A stretch of DNA of 64,000 bases from a virus: the IMG/VR virus record IMGVR_UViG_3300037321_000063, positions 1-64,000 of that record; one strand, given 5' to 3'. Under the pieces are notes generated by a model, which worked only from the letters and a program-made list of their open reading frames with translations, had not been told where the DNA came from and searched no databases. Every line of letters begins with the position of its first letter. Position 1 is the stretch's first letter. Made by a program: the position numbers and the translations under genes. Below, piece by piece: positions 46,255-54,479 of this stretch.

Positions 46255-47229
46255 TTATTCTCTATTACCCCTTTTATCAAAGATAATCCACCAGCTATTC
46301 CAGTTACTTCTAACCATTAGGTATCCTTGGTCCTCCCAAAGTTTTTCCAATGTGGCGGCGAATTGTAAATGTAGCGGCGCAACATTTGCGTTAATACATT
46401 CATCAACTAAATCCTTTATACCATACTTATATAGAAGATCGCAAATTTCTTTATCTAGTCGAGTTATTCTTCGTTGGTCTTTTCCATTAGTACCAAACAT
46501 ATATTTTCTGATATCAATAAGCTTAATAGACTGTCGAGTTTCGTTTAATATTACCACATTTGATAATCGTTTCGCTAGTAAATTTACATCTTCATTTTCA
46601 TCTTCGGGATGATCATCTTCATTTTCGACATTGGTATCAGATCGTTCATCTTCGGGATGATCATCTTCAAATTCAACATTGGTATCAGATTCTTTAACCG
46701 TTGGTAGATTCTTCAAGTCCTCTTCGGTCAAACTTCGCAGATAATCAAATTCATTATCTTCTACTTCTTCATCATCTTCACCTAACAAGTTTCCAATAAT
46801 CTCTTCTGGTACACCCATAGATGAATATATTTCATTTTTAGTTTTCTCAATAACTTCCACTACTGGCTCATATTCATCATCGAGAACTTCCAATGTGGGT
46901 GTATTTGGCGAAACCATAGTAACTTCATCGGAATTATAGTATATGTCTACATCGGTTGGGTATTCTAAACAAATCAATTTGATGATTTTTTCATTCAACA
47001 TACGCTTATCAACTTTTACACCCAATGATTTACCAAGTGTGACAAGTTCGTCTTTATCCATATTACTCAAATTTTCACCATCAAGAGAGTATGAAATGTC
47101 TTCATATTCACTTAAAATAATCGCATCAATCAACGATGATTCTTTCATTCTAGCATTAACTTTAAGACCTAGTGATTTTCCTAATTCTATCAAGTCTGCT
47201 TTGTTCATTTCATTTAATTTAATTTTCAT
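46255..47229 (-). CDS. Acidic protein with two SAP/HeH-like repeats, 324 aa
   Basis: The N terminus carries two related ~35-residue helical units, KADLIELGKSLGLKVNARM and KDELVTLGKSLGVKVDKRM, which look like HeH/SAP nucleic-acid-binding motifs. An acidic linker has the tandem repeat SDTNVE(F/N)EDDHPEDE. A globular C-terminal domain of about 110 residues follows. It occupies the interval between gp23 and uvsW that in T4 contains inh (inhibitor of gp21), but no similarity to Inh is claimed. Driven by a late promoter shared with uvsW. Confidence 0.65.
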   Translation of the reverse strand: MKIKLNEMNKADLIELGKSLGLKVNARMKESSLIDAIILSEYEDISYSLDGENLSNMDKDELVTLGKSLGVKVDKRMLNEKIIKLICLEYPTDVDIYYNSDEVTMVSPNTPTLEVLDDEYEPVVEVIEKTKNEIYSSMGVPEEIIGNLLGEDDEEVEDNEFDYLRSLTEEDLKNLPTVKESDTNVEFEDDHPEDERSDTNVENEDDHPEDENEDVNLLAKRLSNVVILNETRQSIKLIDIRKYMFGTNGKDQRRITRLDKEICDLLYKYGIKDLVDECINANVAPLHLQFAATLEKLWEDQGYLMVRSNWNSWWIIFDKRGNRE

Positions 47230-47249
47230 TTTTAATCCTAAATTGGTTG

Positions 47250-47263
47250 TATAAATATTTATA
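47250..47263. promoter_or_regulatory. Palindromic divergent late promoter
   Basis: TATAAATATTTATA reads as TATAAATA on both strands. Each box is 27 bp from the ATG of its gene (uvsW on plus, 324-aa gene on minus). One 14-bp element therefore serves two divergent transcripts. Confidence 0.75.
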
Positions 47264-47284
47264 TATGATAATATTGAGTAACTT

Positions 47285-48766
47285 ATGAATAATGTAACTG
47301 TAACTAAAATAAACGATGTATGGCTAAGTGTTGACGCAAGTATTTCAATAAAAATGGAACTAAGCGACTACTTTGCATTTTACGTTGATAACTATAAATT
47401 TAATCCTAAATTCAAACAAAGAATATGGGACGGTAAAATACGCCTATATCAATCATACACACGTTTATTGCCTATTGGATTATATTCACACCTTTTAACA
47501 TTTTGTGAGCAGTACGGCTATTCAGTGAACAATATAGACGACTTTAAGACAGAAGACAAGCATTTTGATGAATGGGTCGATAAATTACCACTAACTACCG
47601 GCGGTAATAAAATTAAACCAAGAGGTTATCAACTAGAATGTGTTAAAAAAATGTTGTTTGATAAAGCTACTGGTTTAATGGAATGTCCAACTAGCTCTGG
47701 TAAATCATTAATGCAATACATTACCGCTAGATATGCATTAGAAAACTATGATCGTAAAGTGTTAATCACTGTTCCAACTACGGCATTGGTTTTACAGATG
47801 CAAAGTGATTTAATCGATTACTCTTCAACTGATGATAATTTTTCTTCTAAAGATATTCATATTATTATGTCCGGTAAAGAGAAAGATTCGGGTGATGTTA
47901 GAGTTGTAATATCAACATGGCAATCTATTGGCAAAATGCCCAAAGAGTGGTTTGATCAGTTTTCTTGTTACATGGCAGATGAAGCTCATTTGGCTACGGC
48001 TAAAAATCTAACAAATATTATTCAAAACCTAACAGATTGTCCAATTAAATGTGGATTATCTGGAACTTTTAAAGAATCTAAATCCCATTTATTGGCGCTG
48101 ATCGGTCACTTCGGAAATGTATTTAAACCAGTGACCACAAGAGAACTCATAGACGCTGGTACGGTGTCCAATTTAAAAATCAAGGCGCTGATAATACAAT
48201 ATCCTTTAGATGTCTTAAAAGAGCGTAAGGGCTTGCCATATCAATCAGAAGTAGCGGCGATCACCGGTGATGTTAAGAGAAATGTAAAACTTTGCAAATT
48301 AGCGCATGGAATAGCCAAGCAAGGTAAAAATGTAGTGCTTATGTATAAGCATATAAAGCATGGTAAGGAACTTAAGTTAATATGTGATAAATTGCACGAT
48401 AAAGTTCATATAGTCAATGGTGGAACTGATGTGAACGAGCGTGACGCACTTAGAGCTATAGCTGAAGAAGAGGGTGGTTTAATTATTATTGCGTCCATCG
48501 GCGTATTCTCCACTGGTATAAGTATAAAGAGGTTGCATGTTATTATAATGACGCATCCACTGAAGTCTAAAATTATCATTTTACAGACAATTGGTAGAAT
48601 ATTGCGCAAACATGACTCTAAAGCACAGGCAACATTTATCGATATTGTTGATGAATTGAAATGGGGCAAAAAAACTAAGTCCTATAGTTTAAAACATGCA
48701 GTTGAGCGTATTAAGCTTTATAATAGCCAACAATTCGATTACACAATTAATAGGATAGCATTATGA
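47285..48766 (+). CDS. uvsW: UvsW RNA-DNA/branch-migration helicase, 493 aa
   Basis: SF2 helicase of the T4 UvsW type (about 500 aa). The N-terminal DNA-contact domain contains FKQRIWDGKIRLY. Then come Walker A CPTSSGKS, motif II DEAH (ADEAHLATA), motif III GLSGTF, and C-terminal motifs IASIGVFSTGISI and QTIGRILRK. It dismantles R-loops and rescues stalled forks, shutting origin replication late in infection. Confidence 0.93.
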   Translation: MNNVTVTKINDVWLSVDASISIKMELSDYFAFYVDNYKFNPKFKQRIWDGKIRLYQSYTRLLPIGLYSHLLTFCEQYGYSVNNIDDFKTEDKHFDEWVDKLPLTTGGNKIKPRGYQLECVKKMLFDKATGLMECPTSSGKSLMQYITARYALENYDRKVLITVPTTALVLQMQSDLIDYSSTDDNFSSKDIHIIMSGKEKDSGDVRVVISTWQSIGKMPKEWFDQFSCYMADEAHLATAKNLTNIIQNLTDCPIKCGLSGTFKESKSHLLALIGHFGNVFKPVTTRELIDAGTVSNLKIKALIIQYPLDVLKERKGLPYQSEVAAITGDVKRNVKLCKLAHGIAKQGKNVVLMYKHIKHGKELKLICDKLHDKVHIVNGGTDVNERDALRAIAEEEGGLIIIASIGVFSTGISIKRLHVIIMTHPLKSKIIILQTIGRILRKHDSKAQATFIDIVDELKWGKKTKSYSLKHAVERIKLYNSQQFDYTINRIAL

Positions 48767-48954
48767 GCGATTTAACTACAAAATTAGAATTATTAATGAA
48801 GGATTTGAACGAAGATATTCAGATATGTAAGGTTTGTAAGAATAAATGCAATTCTAGCTCGAATTACAGAGGTAAGGACGGTGCTACTTTATGTTGCCAT
48901 GAATGCAGAGTCGCACATGACAACATGGATAAACCAAAGTTACTTATCGAATGA
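48763..48954 (+). CDS. uvsW.1: UvsW.1-like small zinc-binding protein, 63 aa
   Basis: It overlaps the uvsW stop by 4 bp, as T4 uvsW.1 follows uvsW. A helix is followed by Cys residues in CKVCKNKC and CCHEC, likely one zinc site. The role in T4 is unclear. The stop overlaps the convergent gene at 48940. Confidence 0.7.
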   Translation: MSDLTTKLELLMKDLNEDIQICKVCKNKCNSSSNYRGKDGATLCCHECRVAHDNMDKPKLLIE

Positions 48955-49173
48955 TTCGTCTACATATTTGGCTTTAATTACTCGAAGTTCTTCTTGATAA
49001 TCCTGATAGATGCTTGAAATATCTTCTGATATTTTACCAGACTTTATTAGCTTATCAATTTGTTCTTCTGTGGCGAAGTAAAGGCAACTATACTCACCGT
49101 TATTTAAATCGGCAACTATCGCTTTTTGTGTAACTTTTTTTTCATTTTCAACTAACGTTTCAACATAACCCAT
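48940..49173 (-). CDS. Hypothetical protein, 77 aa
   Basis: Small acidic protein (ATEEQIDKLIKSGKISEDIS) convergent with uvsW.1, 15 bp overlap. Start after TTTGAGGTATGTATT. No family is recognised. Confidence 0.55.
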   Translation of the reverse strand: MGYVETLVENEKKVTQKAIVADLNNGEYSCLYFATEEQIDKLIKSGKISEDISSIYQDYQEELRVIKAKYVDESFDK

Positions 49174-49205
49174 AATACATACCTCAAATAATTAAAAAGA
49201 ATTTT

Positions 49206-49241
49206 CTCAAACAACACAGACATAATATCATGTTGTTTGAG
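49206..49241 (-). terminator. Hairpin terminator after methyltransferase operon
   Basis: Eleven-bp perfect stem CTCAAACAACA/TGTTGTTTGAG with a 14-nt loop, followed on the minus strand by AAAATTCTTTTT. It ends the operon 51249-49246. Confidence 0.6.
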
Positions 49242-49245
49242 GAAG

Positions 49246-50034
49246 TCAAATAAAATTATCAATCGAATATTGATTTATTCTATCACTGGCTATTTTAAAA
49301 TAACCCTCGTCTAGCTCTATGCCGATGAATGACCTGTTTAGGTTTTTAGATGCTACTCCTGTAGTTCCTGAACCCATAAATGGGTCAAGCACAGTATCAC
49401 CCTCTTTGCTCCAACTTATAACGTGATCATTGGCTAATTGCCAAGGAAACGCGGCTGGGTGACCAGTTTTATGATTCCCTTTGTTTGTTACTAATTTCCA
49501 TATATTCCATCTTGCGCCAAATTCTTTTATTTTATTGCCATAGCAAGATGCTTTATTTAGTGCTCCGCTTGCCGATCTGTTAGTTCCAGTAACTTTTCGA
49601 CCAAAAGAAAGATTAATTCTGTCATGTATAATATTCCTTGCTTTGGGCGCGCCTTTGCTAAATACAAACATATACTCAAAGCAACTTTGATATCTATTTT
49701 TATCTGGAAATGATATAGCGTCTTTTTCATAAATCATCGTATCGTGCAACCTAAACCCACACTGCATTGCCCACAAAGCTTGCTTGAAACTTGTGCCTGT
49801 CTCGCTACCTTTTACAGTGGCATCGCCAACAACCCAGACAACAACACCACCATCCTTAGTAACTCTATACAATTCTGCAATAACGGACTTCCATACATGT
49901 TCACCCCATTGTTCATTATTACCGTTGTAACTTCTTAAGTTATCATATGGTGGGCTTGTTACAGTTAAATCAACCGAGCCGTCTGGTATTTCTTTCATAC
50001 GTTCAAGACAATCACCTTGCATTAGATTAATCAT
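49246..50034 (-). CDS. DNA methyltransferase (SPPY type), 262 aa
   Basis: Beta-class amino-methyltransferase: motif IV TSPPYDN near residue 27 and motif I DPFMGSGTTGVA at the C terminus (AdoMet site). SPPY occurs in N4-cytosine and some N6-adenine enzymes. First 20 and last ~45 residues are almost the same as in the upstream DPPY enzyme, while the middle target-recognition part differs completely. ATGA overlap with that gene. Confidence 0.88.
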   Translation of the reverse strand: MINLMQGDCLERMKEIPDGSVDLTVTSPPYDNLRSYNGNNEQWGEHVWKSVIAELYRVTKDGGVVVWVVGDATVKGSETGTSFKQALWAMQCGFRLHDTMIYEKDAISFPDKNRYQSCFEYMFVFSKGAPKARNIIHDRINLSFGRKVTGTNRSASGALNKASCYGNKIKEFGARWNIWKLVTNKGNHKTGHPAAFPWQLANDHVISWSKEGDTVLDPFMGSGTTGVASKNLNRSFIGIELDEGYFKIASDRINQYSIDNFI

Positions 50035-50783
50035 ATAAAATCATCAATAGAAAATTGATTTATTCTATCACTCGCTATTTTAAAATAATCTGGATCTAGT
50101 TCAATGCCTATAAAAGACCTATTTAAATTCTTAGCCGCTACGCCTGTTGTTCCGCTACCCATTGTAAAGTCTAAAACGGTTTCGGTTTCGTTCGTGTAGG
50201 TTTTAATTAGGTATTCCATTAATGCTACTGGTTTTTGTGTTGGGTGGAATTTAGCCTTACTATCTACTGTATGTTTTGTTATTGATAAAGGGTAGTTTGT
50301 GTGAGTCTGAATAGCATCCCTATTTGCTGGTCCGTAACACTCTCCACTCGATCCAACCCCTATCCTACCCCTATCCCCTTTTGAGATTGTAGGAAAGTCT
50401 TTTTTAAGTAATGCCTGAGGGTTATATGTACATTGTTTCCCATAAAAAACTACAATATCCTCATGCTTAACTAGTGGTCTTTTCTTAGCATTAAGATGTC
50501 CAGTTGCTTTAGATTTTTCCCATATCCAACAATACTTAAACATTTTGTAATTAGAGCTAATCAAATTGGTCGTAAAAGGCTGTGATGCTGTCATAACTAT
50601 CGCACCACTAGGTTTTATAATTCTTTTCAACTGCTCCCACATTGGTTCAAGCGGTATAATTGAGTCCCATGTGCATTTTGTCGTACCATAAGGTGGATCA
50701 GTCAAAACCATATCAACTGAACCATCTGGTATTTCTTTCATGCGTTCTAAGCAATCGCCTTGCATTAGATTAGAAGTCAACAT
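50031..50783 (-). CDS. DNA methyltransferase (DPPY type), 250 aa
   Basis: Motif IV TDPPYGTT near residue 31, typical of N6-adenine enzymes. ASQPFTTNLI and KRPLVKHEDIVVFYG lie in the middle. C-terminal motif I TMGSGTTGVAAKNLNRSFIG has Thr in place of the usual Phe-Met start. A tandem paralogue of the next gene at both ends. Overlaps the transglycosylase-like gene by 14 bp. Confidence 0.88.
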   Translation of the reverse strand: MLTSNLMQGDCLERMKEIPDGSVDMVLTDPPYGTTKCTWDSIIPLEPMWEQLKRIIKPSGAIVMTASQPFTTNLISSNYKMFKYCWIWEKSKATGHLNAKKRPLVKHEDIVVFYGKQCTYNPQALLKKDFPTISKGDRGRIGVGSSGECYGPANRDAIQTHTNYPLSITKHTVDSKAKFHPTQKPVALMEYLIKTYTNETETVLDFTMGSGTTGVAAKNLNRSFIGIELDPDYFKIASDRINQFSIDDFI

Positions 50784-51249
50784 TTTTTACAAATCCAATC
50801 CAATTCTCTTGAAACTCATGCAATGTGGCTTTACCAAGATGTGTATTCCACACTCGCTTATACATTGTCCACATACCATCAAAGTCGTTAAAATCTGGCA
50901 TAGGCTCACTATCTCGCCAGTATTGCATTCTAGCAATGGCGGTAGAGTAGTAATTATTACCAACAAGTTCAATTTTATCTGATATGTTGATAATGTTAAA
51001 ATTTTCCACTATACGTTCTTGACTTGGATGAAAGTATAAATAATTTTCATAAAGATCATTTAGTGTTGGTTTTTCCATTTGATAGAGTCCAAGCGCCGGA
51101 CCTTTAACTTGCTTTGCATAAAAACCGCAGTGACTTTCTTGCGCGGCTGTAGCTAACAACAATTGCCTTGCGGCTTTTGTATTATATTTGCTACCCATAT
51201 GTTCAAGAACTGGTTTAATGATATAATCGTGTAATATTTGCGGTCGCAT
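50770..51249 (-). CDS. Putative lytic transglycosylase/endolysin-like protein, 159 aa
   Basis: The segment LLATAAQESHCGFYAKQVKG, then PALGLYQMEKPT, resembles the transglycosylase SLT-type region with a catalytic Glu in QES and a conserved GLYQ-type motif, followed by a helical C-terminal part with YNT-like WNTHLGK. It could supply the muralytic activity missing from the gp5-like spike or be the endolysin. Ribosome site AAGGAGTTAAATT. Confidence 0.55.
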   Translation of the reverse strand: MRPQILHDYIIKPVLEHMGSKYNTKAARQLLLATAAQESHCGFYAKQVKGPALGLYQMEKPTLNDLYENYLYFHPSQERIVENFNIINISDKIELVGNNYYSTAIARMQYWRDSEPMPDFNDFDGMWTMYKRVWNTHLGKATLHEFQENWIGFVKNVDF

Positions 51250-51339
51250 AATTTAACTCCTTAAAATTCGATCAGTCCAGATATATGAACCCATCCATTC
51301 TACGTTATATTTATCTACGTATCTAATTTCGGTTGTTTT

Positions 51340-51501
51340 TCAGTATCCATGACAACTCGCTTTTTCGACTTCCTTTTTAAGATCGTACTCGATAGATAGA
51401 ACAACTGGAATTAATTCGCGTTGTTCAGCTGAATTTAGCGTACCACCGGATATAAGTCTTAATAATAATCTTGCTTCAATTTTATCTAAATTTAGGTACA
51501 T
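51340..51501 (-). CDS. Small helical protein, 53 aa
   Basis: The frame was read directly; ATG after AGGAAATACC. MYLNLDKIEARLLLRLISGG, then a charged helix. It fills most of the gap between 51249 and 51511. Function unknown. Confidence 0.5.
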   Translation of the reverse strand: MYLNLDKIEARLLLRLISGGTLNSAEQRELIPVVLSIEYDLKKEVEKASCHGY

Positions 51502-51510
51502 GGTATTTCC

Positions 51511-51774
51511 TTAGTAGCCAGCCGGAATGATCGCGGTGCTATTGTTTAAATATTCTAATCGCCGTTGGTATTCGGCTTCGTATGCGGGTTTTAATTCAGC
51601 CCATTTCTTACGGAAAAAATCATTATCCTGTCGTTCCTTTAGAGTGTATTTATCATAAACCCCATCGGATTCTAAAGCGGCAATGACATCGGTAGTTAAC
51701 TTATCCGCATAGGGTCGGTAATCTGGATTGAATGGTGCTGGTGCATTATTGTGCCAGTAATCAAAGAGAGCCAT
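51511..51774 (-). CDS. Hypothetical protein, 87 aa
   Basis: ATG overlaps the preceding stop (TAATG). Soluble, helical, aromatic-rich (FFRKKWAELKPAYEAEYQRR). No family is recognised. Confidence 0.6.
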   Translation of the reverse strand: MALFDYWHNNAPAPFNPDYRPYADKLTTDVIAALESDGVYDKYTLKERQDNDFFRKKWAELKPAYEAEYQRRLEYLNNSTAIIPAGY

Positions 51775-51944
51775 TATAATTGCACCTCACCGTGAATAAG
51801 CTGATAATAACTTTCTTTACTTATTTCGTAATATCGAACACACTTATGACCCGCGAAGTCAAACTTAATTGTGTCCTTAAGATCATCTTCTGACACCCAG
51901 ATTCCGCGTTTATTTTGTAACGATTCAACAATATAATATTTCAT
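51774..51944 (-). CDS. Hypothetical protein, 56 aa
   Basis: The frame was read directly; first gene after a sigma70-like promoter. MKYYIVESLQNKRGIWVSED, then KCVRYYEISKESYYQ. Coupled to the next gene. Confidence 0.55.
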   Translation of the reverse strand: MKYYIVESLQNKRGIWVSEDDLKDTIKFDFAGHKCVRYYEISKESYYQLIHGEVQL

Positions 51945-51977
51945 AATTTAATTCTCACTTTTTGCTAGGGAATTAGT

Positions 51978-52006
51978 ACAATAATCTATTTTCAGATTTT
52001 TGTCAA
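51978..52006 (-). promoter_or_regulatory. Early promoter
   Basis: Minus strand: TTGACA (52001-52006), 17 bp, TATTGT (51978-51983), followed by ACTAATTC, a variant of the shared tail. Confidence 0.6.
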
Positions 52007-52013
52007 GAGTTAT

Positions 52014-52310
52014 TTAATTTTTAAAATTTCTGTTATCTTTCATTTTAAATTTGTTAAATGGGTGATTCCGCTTAACTACAGAAACCTCTTTATATTTAAA
52101 ATCACGATTGTACCCATAACTTGGATTAATTACAATTACGAATTCATCATTAGTTGAATTTATCATAAGTACACCATTTGGAAAATGTTCATAAATATAA
52201 GGTTTTCATGTTGGTATATTTATCGCACGTATCGCCGCACGTTCTAATCCGGTTAATTTGAAACCGTCATAATCTACATAATCAATTTCAAGTTCTGGTA
52301 ATTGTTTCAT
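52014..52310 (-). pseudogene. Hypothetical gene interrupted by an in-frame TGA
   Basis: A 98-codon frame is split by TGA at 52206-52208 after 34 codons. The first part ends RAAIRAINIPT and the frame continues at once with KPYIYEHFPNGVLMINS to a TAA. TGG (Trp) to TGA is the simplest change. Because the frame is kept on both sides, a substitution is more likely than an indel. The ATGA overlap with the gene upstream shows the original operon layout. Confidence 0.6.
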
Positions 52311-52489
52311 AATTTATCCTTATAATGTACCCATATAGCTAAACGCCATATTACAATTCGATTTACTATCGTATCTACGCGCACTTCTTCAGCATCAAGT
52401 TTTCGATAATCAAAAAGACCGCAATCCCAACCAGCCCAAGTTGGGCATATTATGGTATAAATTGTATATTTTTTAAAATTAAGTCTCAT
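52307..52489 (-). CDS. Hypothetical protein, 60 aa
   Basis: Small, hydrophobic/aromatic (IICPTWAGWDCGLFDYRKLD) with two Cys-Trp segments. ATG after AAAGGACAGTC. Coupled to the broken gene downstream. Confidence 0.5.
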   Translation of the reverse strand: MRLNFKKYTIYTIICPTWAGWDCGLFDYRKLDAEEVRVDTIVNRIVIWRLAIWVHYKDKL

Positions 52490-52498
52490 GACTGTCCT

Positions 52499-52726
52499 TT
52501 ATGCGGCTATTAACACCGCTAATTCTTTAAACACTTTCGAAACTTTCGATAATTCACTTAGGTTATCGAAGAATCGAATTTTTGGATTAAAGGACAAAGA
52601 CTTTCTTTGACTCCATACTTCAAACTCATTCGGCTTTTGAAATATGGTGTAATCAGTACCGCGACTTTCGAAACTGTAAATTGTAACATTTTCGTCATAT
52701 TCGGAAATTTCACTTTTTATCATCAT
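52499..52726 (-). CDS. Hypothetical protein, 75 aa
   Basis: First gene of the unit started at 52768-52795. Beta-rich start (ENVTIYSFESRGTDYTIFQK), helical end. No family is recognised. Confidence 0.6.
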   Translation of the reverse strand: MMIKSEISEYDENVTIYSFESRGTDYTIFQKPNEFEVWSQRKSLSFNPKIRFFDNLSELSKVSKVFKELAVLIAA

Positions 52727-52767
52727 ATATTTCTCGCTTATTTGGTTAATTGCCTAACTGAGTACCT

Positions 52768-52795
52768 ATATTATCATACCGAACGGCAAATGCAA
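52768..52795 (-). promoter_or_regulatory. Early promoter with AGGTACT tail
   Basis: Minus strand: TTGCAT (52790-52795), 16 bp, TAATAT (52768-52773), then AGGTACTCAG. It drives 52726 and the downstream genes. Confidence 0.7.
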
Positions 52796-52899
52796 TCTTT
52801 TTATGAAAATACAAATGTGTAATGTTTTTATATAGAAATTGGCAAATTTTCACAAATATATTTGGTAGTAACTTTAATTTAACCAAATGTAGCGGTATA

Positions 52900-53094
52900 T
52901 TATACACCCATTAAATTAAAGTTATTAACACACTCCACATGATTTTTGATTGTCTCACAGTGGCATTTTTTTGGAAAGCAATAGCAACCTAATGTAATAT
53001 CGTCATACTCATGCAATGCTACCATATATCCAATATACCTACTGAACTTACTATCTGAGTCTTTAAGTTCTTTATTAAACCACAGTAAAAATAA
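52900..53094 (-). pseudogene. DUF4326-like C-terminal remnant
   Basis: From 53094 the minus strand reads WFNKELKDSDSKFSRYIGY, then ALHEYDDITLGCYCFPKKCHCETI. The LGCYC.PK.CH end is the hallmark of DUF4326 (usually LaCWC.P..CHgd.L). A stop lies just upstream and no start precedes the fragment; the ATG at 53025 leaves only 41 residues. The N-terminal half of the domain is missing. The 53095-53137 stretch holds no gene that I can see. Confidence 0.6.
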
Positions 53095-53137
53095 TTAATT
53101 TTTGGAATTTGCTGATTAGATATATTAATAATGTTAA

Positions 53138-53356
53138 TCATTTGTCTATAACGAAATACGTGTTGTATTCCCTTCCCTTTTTGATAGGGCTACGTTCTGC
53201 CCAATTACCAGCTATGCCAAGAGTACCGAATTGATACGTATCACCAAATTGTTTCATAATATCACCGCCGCATGTTACGGCACTCAATACTCGATACTTT
53301 TCTTTTCGTCTACCCATGTGATTCAGGGTGTATGTGTTCGACTTACTTATTTTCAT
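53138..53356 (-). CDS. Hypothetical protein, 72 aa
   Basis: ATGA overlap with the SLOG-like gene. Basic, beta-rich (KEKYRVLSAVTCGGDIMKQF). No family is recognised. Confidence 0.6.
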   Translation of the reverse strand: MKISKSNTYTLNHMGRRKEKYRVLSAVTCGGDIMKQFGDTYQFGTLGIAGNWAERSPIKKGREYNTYFVIDK

Positions 53357-53715
53357 AATGTATATCCAATTATTCTGGTTTCGATTCCGCGATCATTCGC
53401 AATATCAATCATATTTTTAGTACCATCCGATAACCCATCCCAAAATGCTATTAAGTGAGAGCCATTATCGGCAAGTTCTAAGTTTCGCTTAAATCCCGCC
53501 GAAAGTCCATATTTTTTCCAATTTGCTTTCTTAATTATTTTTTGAAGATTATGTTCATCCGCATAATCTTCACCTAAAGTATCAGCGCCTAGTGCATGAC
53601 CGGATACTATAATAGCATCAAATGGGCAATAGATTTCAGCTATAAATTTATCAACTTCAAACTTCAATAATTCATAATCGATAAAATCTCTACCACCCGC
53701 TATGATTAAATTCAC
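53353..53715 (-). CDS. SLOG-superfamily protein (DUF2493 type), 120 aa
   Basis: Start NLIIAGGRDFIDYELL and the loop SGHALGADTLGEDYA carry the two conserved glycine-rich motifs (GGRdf.d and hG.a.GaD) of the DUF2493/YspA branch of the SLOG fold, which binds nucleotides or NAD/ADP-ribose derivatives. WD-type end AFWDGLSDGTKNMID is also typical. It may sense or process a nucleotide signal during infection. Lies directly after uvsY with a 4-bp overlap. Confidence 0.8.
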   Translation of the reverse strand: MNLIIAGGRDFIDYELLKFEVDKFIAEIYCPFDAIIVSGHALGADTLGEDYADEHNLQKIIKKANWKKYGLSAGFKRNLELADNGSHLIAFWDGLSDGTKNMIDIANDRGIETRIIGYTL

Positions 53716-54122
53716 ATTAAGCCTAATTCGATTTTCCGCATTTCTACAGCCGACTTTAAATTAAAACCTCTATTGATAAATGATTTACATGCATCTTCTA
53801 TCTGTTTAACTTTAATATCGTTCATATCTATTTGAGATTGAATCCTGATCAAATTCATATCGGTATCCAACATCATCTTTATTTCGGTTTTGTCTAATAC
53901 AAATTCATACGGTTCGTCAGATCTACCACTATAAAACATCCAACTTTTACGTTTTGCTATAGCTAATTTATTGACTAGAATCTTACTTTCGATCCTGTGA
54001 TCAGCCAACATATTAATAAATCTACCATGCCTTAAACAATTATCTAGTAATTCATGTTCGATCTTTTCTGGATCTATATACAACTTTTCTTCTATAAGTA
54101 ATTTTATTTCGTCTAACTTCAT
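53712..54122 (-). CDS. uvsY: UvsY recombination mediator, 136 aa
   Basis: The length equals T4 UvsY (137 aa). Diagnostic segment WMFYSGRSDEPYEF followed by K.EIKMMLDTD.NL, with a C-terminal FINRGFNLKSAVEMRKIE. UvsY loads UvsX recombinase on gp32-covered DNA. In T4 it lies near uvsW; here it is transcribed divergently from gene 1. Confidence 0.85.
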   Translation of the reverse strand: MKLDEIKLLIEEKLYIDPEKIEHELLDNCLRHGRFINMLADHRIESKILVNKLAIAKRKSWMFYSGRSDEPYEFVLDKTEIKMMLDTDMNLIRIQSQIDMNDIKVKQIEDACKSFINRGFNLKSAVEMRKIELGLM

Positions 54123-54179
54123 ATTTTAATCTCAACTAGTTTTCACCGGAGGTGGATTCACCGTAGGTGACTTATGTGA

Positions 54180-54234
54180 AATGACCTGTATGATCCCTTA
54201 AGATATATTAAAGGAATTAAACAGGTCATTTTTT
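54180..54234 (+). terminator. Orphan plus-strand terminator with small hairpins upstream
   Basis: Stem AATGACCTG (54180-54188)/CAGGTCATT (54222-54230), followed by a T-run. No plus-strand gene ends here: the neighbours are minus uvsY (start 54122) and plus gene 1 (start 54480). Small hairpins CACC-GGA-GGTG and TCACC-GTA-GGTGA lie just before it (54140-54172). It could end a small RNA or be read from the inverted-repeat region. Confidence 0.55.
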
Positions 54235-54253
54235 GGTATTATATAGATTATAG

Positions 54254-54410
54254 ATTCACCGTTAGGTGAAATTACATTCACTTCGTTCATTCCATAAAAC
54301 ATTTTTGTTTATATATAGATTATAAATATTATATATATCATCTGGCGGCTGAATTGCATTTAGGGTAGCATATAAATATTAAATAGTAAACACTTTCGTA
54401 AAATAAATTT
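54254..54410. repeat. Long dispersed inverted repeat, copy B
   Basis: Near-identical reverse complement of 1362-1519. Here it separates uvsY (minus) from gene 1 (plus), again a divergent intergenic region. It also contains TATAAATA boxes on the plus strand (54321-54328 and 54371-54378). Confidence 0.95.
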
Positions 54411-54416
54411 ATATTT

Positions 54417-54446
54417 TTTACTTTTACTAAATAATAATGGTATAAT
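54417..54446 (+). promoter_or_regulatory. Early promoter of gene 1
   Basis: TTTACT (54417-54422), 18 bp, extended -10 TGG-TATAAT (54438-54446). It lies just outside the repeat and 34 bp before the GTG of gene 1. The matching place beside copy A has TGG-TACACT facing the gene at 1318. Confidence 0.6.
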
Positions 54447-54479
54447 ATTCGAACTATAATCAACTAAGAGGTTTATATT

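Noticed and set aside
46255-47229. Assignment as T4 Inh (gp21 inhibitor)
   Set aside because: Only the position agrees; SAP/HeH-like repeats and acidic linker show no resemblance I can defend.
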